From Mastigias papua (Eukaryota > Cnidaria > Scyphozoa > Rhizostomeae > Mastigiidae), in the NCBI GenBank assembly GCA_964019165.1, contig OZ025267.1:7440148-7504147 (forward strand): DNA of 64,000 bases, in the 5' to 3' direction. Shown piece by piece: positions 38,435 to 60,786 of the stretch. How positions within the stretch are numbered: the first letter of the stretch is position 1; the number at the start of each line of letters is the position of its first letter. The notes below the pieces were generated by a model. That model searched no databases and was not told where the DNA came from. It worked only from the letters and a program-made list of their open reading frames with translations. The position numbers and the translations under genes are program-made.

Positions 38435-40633
38435 GTATTATTTATCACAGGTATTATTTCAGGCGAGCAATAAGGAATTTTAGAGAGTGGCGGTCTAATC
38501 CACAAAATGGGCACACTGAAAGTTTAAAGAGGGTGTAGTTTGGAATGACTTTTTTAGATTTAAGAACGGAAGAAATTTAACAGGAATTTTCATAATTTCG
38601 CTACTTTATTGTTTGATGATTATTAGAAGCAGATCTACTCCTCAAAATCTGTAAGTAAAAGTTTCACTGTTTTCCAAGAAGAAGGGTATTTTTATAGTGA
38701 GAAAAATGGCAGGTTCTAGAGCCCAATTACCCCCCCCCCCGTAGTTGCGCGGCCGTACTTGGTAAAGTACAAGTTGATACAAGAAGACAACTGTCATTGA
38801 AAACACTATCATGGAAAATGTATTGCCAGATATTGCCTTAGCGAACTAATGTGAAAGGTCGTGTTCTCTAAATGAGCACCATAGTTACCATTCTAGATCT
38901 TTTTTATTCAGAATAAAAAGCCTACAATAACAAGTTACATATAACATTACTTACAAGCCAAACATTACTATACTACAAAGACGATACCTCGAGGAGCAAT
39001 ATCCTGACTACCCCGGGGCCATTACATATAAAACATAAATCTAGACTAAAATTTAAATACGATTACAAGCTACATACAAAACAATAACTAAGGAGGAATA
39101 CTTGTCCCGCAGTTGATGTCGAGCTAATGAATTTAAAAGGGTAAATGACAGTCACCATGCTCCCTCATGCAACGTTGACACCGGCCGTAATGCTATGCCG
39201 GTGCATGCTGAAAATGGGAGATCTAATTGTGGCACTTGACATCAACTGCGGAACGTACGTACGACACACCAAAAGGGACGAAGAGGGACTAATGACTTTT
39301 GCAATGGAAGTTGATGCTAGCTAAATCAACCAAATCGACCAGTTTTGTGAATGAAATTTATGGTCATTAACCATAAATTGACCTGACCATAAATTCCATT
39401 CTAGATAACATTGTTGATAAGTTTCTTCTCGTTGTGTCAAAGGAGTGTACAGTATATGGTCGGTTCCTTTATCTGAAGGCTGGGTATAAGTAGGAGTTAT
39501 AGTCATCAGCTAACTAGTAAGGCTTTTCAACAAACATTTTGCATAAGAGAATGACAATTTATCAATCAGCTTGTACCGGGTCTAACATAGGAAATCCACA
39601 GTTTTTGGAGAAAATGGATGTGGTCTTCCTTTGGAATAACACGATAGGCGTGGTAGAAATTAAATACTTGCAAGTTACTTATAGGTAAAATAATAAATCT
39701 TAATGTTATCTAAAATGTAATAAATGTTAGCACAGTTTTGGAAAGAGACCAAACTTATAGCGTGGTCTTGCAGATTTCCGTAAAATAGGCACTGAGCTAG
39801 TTCCACACTTAGTTTATGCTCTGTCTAGACGAACCTCACTCAGTCTGTTGTAAAACTTCAACTACACCTCATTGATGTCAATATTTGCAATATAATCCAC
39901 CCTCCTTGCAAATAGTCTCCCTCCCCCCCCCCAGCGCATGGAATAGACTCGACTCTGAAATGAAATTAGCCCCTTAGATTCAGTCATTCAAAATGAAGTT
40001 AATAGCTCAGAACTGACAACATTCAAGGAAGGCTGATCTGCATTCTTTCTTTCTTGATATTAGGTTTTTTAGTCACAGTTAGTAACTATTTTTTATGAAT
40101 TTATTGTAAATGTCTTTATATATTGTAACTTCAGGTTCATTAATTGTTTTCTTTTTCTTTTGCTGGGAGTATTGGGAAGCAATTTATTTAGTTGACTTGT
40201 ATCCCTGGATAAGTATGTTTAACATGAAAACAAACAAAATGAAATTAGTTATCGTGAGCAGGGAAGTGAAAGTCACGTTTAAAAAGGAAGAACAGGAATT
40301 GTAGTTAAATTTGATGATCGCTTATGACAAGAAGAGACAACCAAAAAGTAAGAAACTTTGACTGTATGCTTTTCGTTAATTTTCTTTATTTGACTTTCAT
40401 TTGATTTAGGCCTGTGATTGCTACCACGGATATTAACGATTATTAATAGGCCACCTTTTCTTTTTATTGCGGATCGAATATTTAAACTCATTAATTAGGC
40501 TATGCGATTTATTTGTTTCATTCTGAAGTTTGTACGAGAATCAGTACACTTTTGCTCTTCGTAGATTGAGATATTATCATGACTTACGAAACAAATGACT
40601 AACTAGTTAACTGCGATTTTCTACAAATATTCA

Positions 40634-40808
<175 letters not shown>

Positions 40809-40868
40809 TGCAAGGGATGATTGACATCTAGGAATCCTATTACTGTACTCTTTCACTTTTTCTCTACA

Positions 40869-41201
40869 GTGAGAGATGATTCTCCTTTAGAACTGAAGTA
40901 TGGTTCTTATGGCATTTTAAGGAAACTTCCACTAGTGGGGAAATTGCCCATAGCGGGCAACAAAGGTGGGGGAAAACTTTGTGATCACGCCCTATATATA
41001 GACATATTGTACAAAGCTGGCAACAACCATTTCACGTTCTACAACTTTTTACATGGTGCTAGAATAACCCTTAAAGAGCACCTTTTTCTCCTTGAAAAAG
41101 TTTTTAGTATCCTCAAACAACAGGAAACATTCTTTGATGTCACTGACCACTACTGGTTACATCACTGGGATTGGGCCTACTGGGACTTTTCTCCATGTTA
41201 A
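40869..41201 (+). other. Unidentified coding-like open segment
   Basis: After a good acceptor (CACTTTTTCTCTACAG) the frame runs about 110 residues to [79 protein letters not shown]. Beyond the stop, other frames continue with protein-like stretches (HVKKCPNISAFQIP, then EDICTCNESTDFEILV), as in a frameshifted pseudogene. I do not recognise the family; it may be a gene fragment or a transposon protein. Confidence 0.35.
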
Positions 41202-42066
41202 AAAATGTCCCAATATTTCTGCATTTCAAATACCTGACATGTCGAATGCTATTAAAGCATCTCTTTAGGGAAGACATATGCACATGCAATGAATCAACAG
41301 ACTTTGAAATTTTAGTCACAACTATACCCAGGTCACTGTAATTGACCACCTGTAAAAGTGGGATAGTTAATCCCTGACAACATGGGTTTGCAAGAGCGAT
41401 AAAATTGCTATGTTACACTAAAGCCAGATTAAGAGGAATAAGTGATATCACTTGCTGCTGCTAAGCTAATCTAGGACGTTAGATTGCGAAAGAACTTATC
41501 TACGTCATGACCTCCAAAAGTGATTCATAGAGCCAGCTTAGTATGACGTAAATGTGACATTTGCTGAAAATGAAATTTAAACAGATGAATAAGTATGATG
41601 TGTGAAGTAAGCAGAAGTAAATTTTGACTCTGAAGGTTGGATCGAAGTTCATCTACCACATTGTCTCTTGTATTCCTGTCCTTTCTTATTCAGTTGACAA
41701 TCGATAACTCAGCCGCCTAATAACTCGAACACTTGCTACCAGTACCCTGAAACAATTTTCAATTCTCCTCGTTTAGGCTTCCTATAGAAATACGGGCCGA
41801 TAACTGGTCAAGTATTGATTTCTTTAAATTTTTTATGTCAAAAAGTTTCATGTTTTGAAAAAATGGTCAAATTAAAAAGGCCATGAAATATTTCCAGAAT
41901 ATAGTCCAACACGTCGAAATATTATTTCTGCCTCTCTGACTATTCCGCCTATCTAATTATCCTACTTTAAATAAAGAGGTTGAAAAATTACACCTGCAGC
42001 GGGAACACAAGAAATGCTATATTATTTTGATTTGGACTCTCTCAACTTTAATCGTTAGAGTTTCAG

Positions 42067-42536
42067 CTACATGTTTTTTTATAAGGAACCTAGCTAAAGG
42101 CTTAGTTCTAAAAGTTCCTTATTTTCGAACCTCTTTTTATCAAAGTCTAGTACTAAAAGTTCCTTAATAGTTCCTTAATTTTCACTGCACATAGAGTGAC
42201 ACAAAATGACACAAACACTAGAAAAGCATTGAAATTCTGAATTTTACCTTTAATCATGGCTAGAACTCAACCTCAAAAGCACAAATGCGAAAGGAAATAA
42301 GTTCTATATATGCAAAGGCATAATTTCAATCAAGAAGTATCATGCCTATTGACCTCTATTCCATTGGTATCATCCAATGTAATGTAATCTTCACTTGCAT
42401 CTGAGTACAGCACTCGGAATTTGAAAATGAAAAGTTCCTTAGGGATTTTTCCTTTAGTAGTATAAGTTCTTTAAATATTTCGGCCTTCTACATGCAGGTT
42501 CCTTATAAAGTTGTTCCTCATAAAAAAAGCATGTAG
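42067..42536. mobile_element. MITE with CTACATG ends
   Basis: Left end CTACATGTTTTTTTATAAGG and right end (reverse complement) CTACATGCTTTTTTTATGAG form inverted repeats about 470 bp apart. A further internal CTACATGCAGGTTCCTTATA at 42488 pairs with the left end too. The inner words AAAGTTCCTTA and TTCCTTAATAGTTCCTT recur, and a diverged copy of the left half is at 47040-47230. Non-coding. Confidence 0.65.
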
Positions 42537-42566
42537 TTTGAAAAGTGACCTCGCATACATTTCAGG

Positions 42567-43640
42567 TTATCTTGATGGCAATGGCAGATTACATGTTTAA
42601 AGGGGCTTTGCTGCTGTGCACACCTGACAGCAACCGCAATGCATACACGGCTATCTAAGTTACATCATTGTCCATCTCGGAGGAGATGTATATGTATTTA
42701 CTTCCCACGTTTTCCCTACTGCTTCGTATTCCTGCACCTGTTTCGTACAATGAGCATGTTTTCAATATTCGCATTGTCAAACGTATACACCTATATACAC
42801 CTGTTTTATGTTATCTTACTTGTCATTGAAATCGTACACACAATATTTGACCCAACAACCTGGGAATTTTCATCTGAGGAAGTACTTGTTTATACCAAAG
42901 TACTGCATTTTATTTTAATGCATTTATAAGCTTCTCTGGGGAAATTTCACTTGCATTACCTTTATACTATTTAGAACAAAAACTTTCTTGTTCTACAGTA
43001 AATTTTTTGTAGGGACATTTCGATCATTTCATACTCTTCTAGACTGTTTGGAAATCTCGAGGAAATTTTACATAGTATGTAATGATGCGGCTTGAATCTC
43101 TTTCACAGCATTGTTCCTGTAGCAAGGCTCTGTTTTTGATATCTGAAGATGGAGTTGCCGATAACCTAAAGAAGCTTAGCCGGTTAATGAAGAAGACCAA
43201 TGCATTTCTTAACTGCCCAATAACTTTTTATCAGTCTAGTAACAGACGCTTTCAGTCTTGATCTATGGTCCTTCATAGATCGGACGTCAATTATTTCACA
43301 GAACAACGAAGCAGCAGTTCTAATACTTATTGAAGTGTATAGATAAACCTCAAAGCATGAGGGCCAAGCAACTCACTAAGCATTTTGCTCTTGTGTGATG
43401 TTTTTTGCAAGATTAATTCCCCTAGGTCGCCAAGATTGCTCCAGTGTGTCGAGAACGCTCTTAACTACGAATGCCCAATCTAAGGTCCGTGGGCCAAGTA
43501 TGGCCTGCAATCCATGTTGTGATGGCCTACAGGAAGTTCCGAAGCTGTTACCCATTGAAAAAGAAACCAAACTGTTGTCGCCCCCCTTTCTTGTTGATGC
43601 AGAAGAAGTGAAGGAGATTCTGCAGTTGGAACGTGTTTAA
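42567..43640 (+). other. Three coding-like open segments, unidentified
   Basis: At 42567-42656 an acceptor (CATTTCAG) opens VILMAMADYMFKGALLLCTP and a stop soon after. At 43109-43261 an acceptor (CTCTTTCACAG) opens HCSCSKALFLISEDGVADNL, KKLSRLMKKTNAFLNC, ITFYQSSNRRFQS and TGA. At 43395-43640 a frame contains SMACNPCCDGLQEVPKLLP and DAEEVKEILQLERV. They look like protein more than chance does, yet phases could not be joined. They may be exons of one unrecognised or decayed plus-strand gene. Confidence 0.3.
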
Positions 43641-44130
43641 AGCAGTAAGATAACTTACTGAAGTGTCAATACCAGCTTTTCTTCCTCTTTAAATGAAAAG
43701 AGTTTGGACAATAGCTAATTTCCTTTGATAAGAAGCTACGTAAAAAGATCAATAAGCTTTTTTTGACTCAGAATACATTTGTGAACAAATATTTTCTATC
43801 TTAAATCTGAGCAAATCTGGCTAAAAACTAATGATAAATAACTATTTCTGTGAAGTCTATTTTAAACCAACCTTTTGTCCAAAGCCCAACATCATTTCTC
43901 CCACTGGGAGAGAACTTTCTGTCGATCACAGAAATACATACATTTTAAATTATACATTTCTATTTTACAGCTAACAATACACATTACACCCAAGTGTCAA
44001 AATGTTATATGCAGTGTGTGTCCCGATTCCATGCTAATTTTACTGCATTTGGCTTTACTAAGAGAACTTTGGACAACCCTGAATTCAAACATACATCATT
44101 TGTGAAAAGTCTGTTGGTACTACAGAACTT

Positions 44131-44509
44131 CACTATAGCACAAAAAAGCGGGAACATTGCTTTAGCATACTGAAAGCTTTTTTCGTCCGACACTCGTCAG
44201 AGTATGAAACGTCGGATAGCGACCGAAAGGTGAAACGAAATATATAACCAGATGCGGGTACACGTGATATGATGAATAATGCGTCTATTTGACTCTATGA
44301 TTGGCCAATTAGCACCTATTCACCATTGTTTACTTGAAGAGTCCAAGTGAAAAACGAACTCTTTTTGTTTACACAAGACTGGGTTTTGAGTCTTGATGTA
44401 AACCGATTCCAAAACACCTAAATGAAAGGACGATCTTGCTTGCCCAATGATCCGACAATTATCGTCTGTATATGTTTTGGTGCATTCTGGATTTGTAATA
44501 AGATGTTGT
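44131..44509 (-). mobile_element. Penelope-like element 3' end, antisense copy
   Basis: The reverse complement matches 22362-22738 closely, from CAACATCTTATTACAAATCC through the coding end (SFHLGVLESVYIKT, KEFVFSLGLFK, stop) to GTGCTATAGTGA. It is 5' truncated further than the plus-strand copy. It retains the same hammerhead motif and lies between DIS3 and TMEM33, outside any recognised gene. Confidence 0.8.
44166..44206 (-). ncRNA. Type I hammerhead ribozyme motif (antisense copy)
   Basis: On the minus strand: helix I CATACT (44206-44201) with AGTATG (44171-44166), core CTGACGA, short helix II GTGTCGGAC, core GAAA, helix III AAA/TTT and cleavage site C. All 41 bases equal those of 22668-22708, although flanking element sequence differs at several positions. 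Confidence 0.75.
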
Positions 44510-45094
44510 AATAAGATACATCATTTGTATTCACAGCAGAAAATCTAATGGATTAGCTATATACTTATTTGTTACTACTTAGCATCAATTATTCCATGTT
44601 AATTGAGATTTATGCAAACGGACATAGCTTTCGGTCTGCTTACTTTCGAAGTACTTTGAACACTGACTCACAACTTTAGGTTTTTGCCATGCCGAGCGAG
44701 TATGGGTTTTTACCATCCGTTCCTTTGCATTTATCTAAATCAAAAGCTCAATGTTGGACTGAAATTTAAAAAATATTATTAGCCACATGGATACATAGCT
44801 ATGTTATCTAGATACTTGCAAATATCTCCCATCACTAGAGAACTTAAGCCAGTTGGTTACTAAATTGAAAAGTAGAAACCTTGGGATAGAGTCTTGTAGC
44901 ACATCTGATGTTAACTACTGCTTTGTCTATAAATATGATCATGGTTGGGTTCGAAATGGGGAAAAAGTTTTAAATTTAATACTCTAGAATGGGTAGAAAA
45001 GCATCTCCCAGAATAAAATTTGACTGAATAGCTTGGTGATCAGGCGAATAAAGGAAAAATCTACAGTAAAAAGTCAAATGGCCAGGAAGTACTA

Positions 45095-45300
45095 GTTCTT
45101 GGGAGAATTGTGGGGGCTAAAGCCCCAGCTTCTCATTTGTACCGTGCTTGTGCACAGTCCTATTCAAAATAGGCAGCAATTCAGGTTCAGAACCGGGCAA
45201 GGACTAACTTTTTCCCTATCAAATAGCAACTGGTAGTGGGGGTTGAAGTTATTGGTGGGTGTTGCACTCCCATACACCCTTATTTGCATCCCTGCTGATT
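45095..45300 (-). repeat. Dispersed repeat, pair member with 12580-12775
   Basis: The reverse complement begins CAGGGATGCAAATAAGGGTG and ends GGGGCTTTAGCCCCC, following the same order of conserved words as 12580-12775. The two copies differ at roughly a quarter of positions by eye. Confidence 0.6.
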
Positions 45301-45512
45301 AGTATGATGTAGAGGCACGGGTCCACGAACAATCTACAATTAAAGGTAAAATAGAGAAAAAACACTTCTTGGAGAAAGTCCTCGCTAGTTCCATACCCCA
45401 GTGGCACTATACCTGTTGGACAGAAAGCAAGGCAATTTTGTCGACACAACCATATCATATTGTAACCAGATTATAAGGGTCTAACCAGAGTTAAATTTGT
45501 GAAATAGCAATA

Positions 45513-45956
45513 CTGTAAATCCTCGAATAAGCCCCCACCTCCGAATAAGCCCCCCACCTAAAATCACTTTTGCAAATAAGCCCCCCTCGAATAAGCCCCC
45601 ATGGGGGCTTATTCGAATATCATATTTCAAGAAGTCCTCACAAGACAATAGCTGTACAGTATTACTTCCTCTGAATGGAGGCAAAATGCAAAGAGAAACG
45701 CGATTTTCGTTATAATAGAAACATTATAATGTTTGTTAAACCTTCACACAACACTTTGTAACTCTTTTAACGATATCAGCTTCAGTAATTAGAAGCTCAA
45801 AATTTAGATCTATGTCGTTTTTTATGTCAACCTTGTAGGAAAATGCCAGACTTTGAAATAAGCCCCCCCTCGAATAAGCCCTCCCCTCGAATAGGCCCCC
45901 ACCCAAAAATTCATTTTTGCAAGTAAGCCCCCGGGGGCTTATTCGAGGATTTACGG
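45513..45956. mobile_element. Small TIR element, CYGTAAATCCTCGAATAAGC ends (copy 3), next to TMEM33
   Basis: Left CTGTAAATCCTCGAATAAGC and right (reverse complement) CCGTAAATCCTCGAATAAGC are almost perfect inverted repeats, flanked by TA (45511-45512, 45957-45958). Subterminal tandem CGAATAAGCCCCC units occur in both arms, in mirrored orientation. The core differs from copies 1 and 2. The element ends 135 bp before the TMEM33 ATG, so it may supply or border promoter sequence. Confidence 0.8.
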
Positions 45957-46091
45957 TATTGTGATATTTTCTGGAGTGTGAACACTTTTTCCGGATATTT
46001 TTGGTGGTGATCCGTGATTTTTGGTTAAGGAAGAAGTGCAGCTGCTAAACTCTCCTGATCCCCTGTGATACACAGACCATTCTAGAACAAA

Positions 46092-56284
<10,193 letters not shown>

Positions 56285-56469
56285 AATTACCTATTTAGAA
56301 GAGGTAGTAACGAATCACCCCCTTTTCACAATTGTAGGTAATGTTTTATCCCAGCGTTGTAAATATTTTTGTTTCTTTTATAATACCTCAAGTGACTTTC
56401 TTAAGTGAGATGAAGAGCCTCGATTCACCGTAGAAGTACTCGTTCTAACAGTATATTATATATTGCTTA

Positions 56470-56698
56470 TGGGCGAGTGGCCAAGTGGTTAGACCGCTTG
56501 ACTGCTGACCAGAACATCGATGGTTTGAGTTGAACCCTCGGATCATAGTTGGGATGCTCGCTCACTGTCACCCAGCAACAATTGGGTACCTGGTGGCAAC
56601 ACTGGGGAAGTTAAAGGCGGCGAGGAAAGGAACTGGCCACCCTACCTCACTATGCCGACGGCTTAGGATAAGTGTCCTCTCTATCAGGCACTCCCCGA
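56470..56698 (+). mobile_element. tRNA-derived SINE, family A copy 2
   Basis: TGGGCGAGTGGCCAAGTGGT head, then ACATCGATGG, GGGTACCTGGTGGCAACACT, GGCGGCGAGGAAAGGAACTG and AGGATAAGTGTCCTCTCTAT, matching 21743-21975 throughout. It begins about 190 bp after the TMEM33 stop and may be in its 3' UTR. The B box is worn (GGTTTGAGTT). Confidence 0.8.
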
Positions 56699-58744
56699 CG
56701 TACTGAACCGTATATGGGACTACGTTTTACCTTGTATATTCCTTAATACCAATAGTATGTTCTATAGTATATGTTATTATTTATTTTGTACTTCGAACAT
56801 TGAGTAAGTACAGCAAGTCATTTTGCAAGAGACTAGTCACGTAGGTTTGCACGTAGCATAAGGGTTAGGATTTCTTTGTGGCTCAATTCAGTACAGTATT
56901 TTTCTTGACGTTGTTCCTTTTTCTTTTCTCTCTTGTTTTGCAATTCACTTTTTCAACAACGTATTTTTGGTATATTCATGCTGTAGTTATATTACTTTTT
57001 AATGTGTATGCTTTATCTTGAGAAGTGTCCTTTGAGGAAAAATCTAAGTAAATATTTTTATTCCGCTAGACATAGGAATAATCATAATATATAGCATCTG
57101 TTGGAAAGCGCAGCTTTATTGTGAATTTAAGAATGAAATCAACGATGAGTAGCATTGTAGGATGAATTAGAAAAAATAGCCACGAACATAAGTATTAAAT
57201 TGTCATCGAGACATCCTTTATTGTTAAACTGACCAAACCGTTATTCATTACTGGCGAAGACGTTACGACATATCCTAGTATAACGTTTTGGGACGAACTT
57301 GTCCCATCCTCAGTTAATCACAATATAGTTTGAAAACCAATACAACTGTTGTTTTGTTGGTTATAAACTAGTCACATCATATTTTCACATGTTAAAATCC
57401 AAAGCTCTAATCTTAAGGTTCAGGGGAAGAATTGTCTGTATAATTGTCCCTTAAACTTTGCAGCTCAGGGAAAACGTGGTTGTTTAATTTTCATAACTAT
57501 CGTATTGGTATTATGTAGAAATATTTCTTCAGCGTGCATATTTGTTCTTATGCGTGAAATTACTTTGTGTTTTGAGTTCAAGAGTTTAACTTGCATATGT
57601 ATTTTCTAGCTGTAAAACGTTGTTTCAGATTTAGGCTTTGCATCGAAAAAAAATTTATCTGATTTTACATAGAAATACATTTGAACCTATGCGTTACGAG
57701 GTCAGAAATATAAAGCAATTGAGTGAATTATAACAAAGACAGCAGCTTTTGGATAGGAAGCTGTGAGGTTCAATGGTAGAAGAATTTGAGACAACCTACC
57801 TAAGTCATTTTAATGTAAAGCACCCCACTATGATTTAAGCCTGAAATGGGCTCAAGTAGTTATACTACCACTGCAATCTCTTTAGAATATGTGATCTTGA
57901 AGCTTGTTTTTATTGAGATGAATTTGTTTTATAGCATTATATATTCTGATGACCTCTTGGTTTATAATTTATTCTATACTGAGATAATTTATTCTAGACT
58001 GAGAGAAGTTATGCTAGACTTAGATAGTTAATTACCTGTGAAGTGACCAGGTGTGAATAAAGCATCAATGTTTGTGTTATTAGTATTAGCATTTGCTCAA
58101 GTATTTTTGGTAGTTTATTTGGTATTTTAATATCATGAATATTTCTACATATTCTCTCGAGTGATGATTTGAGGAATCGTAGGAGACCATTGCGTATGTC
58201 TCTGGGTTACAGGTGAATGTCAGTCATATTGCCAAGCAGCACGACTTGTTGATTTACTCACATATATAAGAACGGCTGTTTATGTGCGGCAGGATGGCTG
58301 AGTTTAAATGTTGGAGTGAGTTACTTCTTATGTGCTGAAAGAGTAGGCTGTACAGTGCACTACTATTTAGTCTCTAAATCTTCGACTCAATGACTTCGGA
58401 ATTGATCCCGTCATCTTGTTGTAGAGATCAGTACAGTTTATTTCTAGCTTAGCTTTTAATGATAAGGTTTTCTTGCACTATCGCATTTAGAAGAACATTT
58501 TTGTCCATATGTTATCATCTGGCATTGGATTGATCCACTTACTTTCATTTAAGCTTATTGACTCATTTGGGAACTTTCTCGTTTTTCGCAAGGGAATTGT
58601 CAGAAATATATTTACGCAACAGTGACGTAGGATGCATGGACAAGTGGGGGAGGGAAGACAGTAATGGCCACTTTACTGCACCCTTTTTATATACTATTAC
58701 ATAAATGAAAATATCGTAGCCAAGATTTTGGGATCATGTAAATA

Positions 58745-58944
58745 CCGTAAATTACCGATTAAGCGCTCTGGGTGCTTATTTAAAAACAAGTTTTTGGGTG
58801 GACGCTTATTCGGATTGGGTGTGTATTTGGACCTGGGCGCTTGTGAGAAATATGTTTCCCTAACTGGGGGCTTATTTGAGCATGGAAACTTATTGGAGTC
58901 CTGGGCTCTTATTGGAGTCCTGGGCGCTTAATCTTAATTTACAG
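58745..58944. mobile_element. Small TIR element, CCGTAAATTACCGATTAAGC ends (copy 4)
   Basis: Left CCGTAAATTACCGATTAAGC and right (reverse complement) CTGTAAATTAAGATTAAGCG, flanked by TA at 58743-58744 and 58945-58946; 200 bp. Internal GGGCGCTTATT-type units recur, including two copies of CTTATTGGAGTCCTGGGC. Non-coding. Confidence 0.7.
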
Positions 58945-60495
58945 TAATATGATTAGAATGAATATTGATGAATTCATTTTGTTCGTCAATATTGATATAA
59001 TATCATGAAGAAACCTTGTTCGACATTTAGTAGTATTTTTAGAGGAAAATTTAGAATGCTGTGCTCCTTAGTATGCAAGCAATATCATGCAAAATGATCT
59101 TTAAGGCCAGCGTAAAATTTATAATTCGTTTATCAGCATTGATACCTCCATCTTTAGCAAACATAATGCACAGCTGACTTCATTTCCAGTTTTCTCATAT
59201 TCCGACTACTTCTTTGTTATTCTGTTGTATCAATGTTTCTTATTTCTTTCTGTTAGCATTATTTTAATTTCTTACATTTGATTCCAAGTTCAAGGCTAAT
59301 ACTAACGATTGATTAGAATTGTTCAGAATTATGTAAAATTCATCATCTGCATTTATTTTTGAAATACATATACGTGAATTCAGATTCGATCTGGCAATCT
59401 TTTTTTATCTTGTAAAAGGATTTTAGATCATCATCTGGCCAAATGGTACTGTTCATCATGCAATTAAAATTTCAAAAATTTTAACGTTTATCATATGTTG
59501 GCTATCTTTTCAAATAAATTCTTATCGTAGACAAAGTTTCGAAGTAAAGCTAGACATAAATGCCAGCCTGAATTTTGACATAGGCAATTGGCTATTGTTT
59601 CTTGTAGATTAATGTTCTCTCAGATGCGTATGGGTATAGAGCAGTTGGCATGCAATCCGAGATGCCCTGGTATCGTTAGCCGTATTCTCTATGGTTTCGT
59701 TTCCTTTATTTCAAGACTTGCACCGGAATTACAAACGCAACACACGTCGTAGCTTGTTCGTAGTTTCGAAGGACGTCCATCTAAGCATTATTCTGATGGG
59801 ATTTTTGTTTCTCGTATTTTTGATTTAATTTTCGGCATGGAGAGTTTGCACACGTTCAGCATAGTCTGCAAGTAGACTGTCGTTTTGCTTTTATGCGTAC
59901 TGCTTCCCTACCTTTATAATATTAACCATGCTGATTCTGTGTTAGAAAGGAAGCAATTAGCGACAGAGAAGGCTATTCCTGTTATACTTGCTATATTGTT
60001 GTATAATTTATTCTAGAAGGGAAAATGAGGGCAAGGAAGGCCTTACTTGATTGTTACACTCACGTGTTATATGCCCTGCTGTTGTATGAAGGCCCTCGCT
60101 TTGTTGAAGATCTCTCTTCGCGCAAATATGCTCTTTAGCCCAAACTTTCCCAGTGATTTCTTTTTCGTGGTTTTTGAAATCTTTCCCAGATTACCTGATT
60201 TAGAGATCGGAAAACATGACAGACCGGTCTTGACGCTGTGTCAGTGCCTATGTCAGTTGAGGAACCACTGGCCATAGAAAGAAGGCTCTGCCACGTAAGA
60301 TGAATCGTACAGGGAAGAGTTGTAGTGTCCTCTTGTATCTCTGAGCATTCAGTTACATGTTTTGATTAGCAACCAAACAGAGGCAGAGTTGTTTTAGGCC
60401 CATCAGCGGATTTGTTGCTTCCAGTTTAGAAAATCACTAGCAACTTTTACCCCGAAAAGATCTACATTTACATATCATTTAGAAAGACGAGGGTT

Positions 60496-60786
60496 TGACG
60501 TCAACGACGTGAGCATATTGTCGATGAATATTCCCGAGCCCTCTGCCAAGAACTCAATGGTTTGGAAAGTATTCAACATATACAACACCGCCCATTGTTT
60601 ACCTCATACAAGAGGACTTTTCTGAACTAACCGTTGCTGTTCAAACGACCAGAACATCTTTCTTCATGCACAGAAGATGGCTTTTTCACATGTTTGTACT
60701 TCGCCAACATTCAAACCGATCGGAAAGCTACCATATTGAATGTAGCAATTTTGGCGCGAAACTATGAAGACGCATTCTGACGCCAT
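60496..60786. promoter_or_regulatory. Promoter-like patch: palindromic CRE and E2F-type site
   Basis: TGACGTCA (60496-60503), the full CRE palindrome, is followed by a second half-site (GACGTGAG). TTTTGGCGCGAAAC near 60749 fits the E2F consensus. On the minus strand GAAATGGCGTCA at 60786 is a strong start context that opens only 40 codons (MASECVFIVSRQNCYIQYG...). No gene could be joined to it, so this may be chance. Confidence 0.2.

Noticed and set aside
43395..43640. POT1-like zinc/OB segment (CxxC...LQEVP)
   Set aside because: Only five residues recall POT1, the neighbouring segments are in the wrong order for it, and no telomere-protein context was found.
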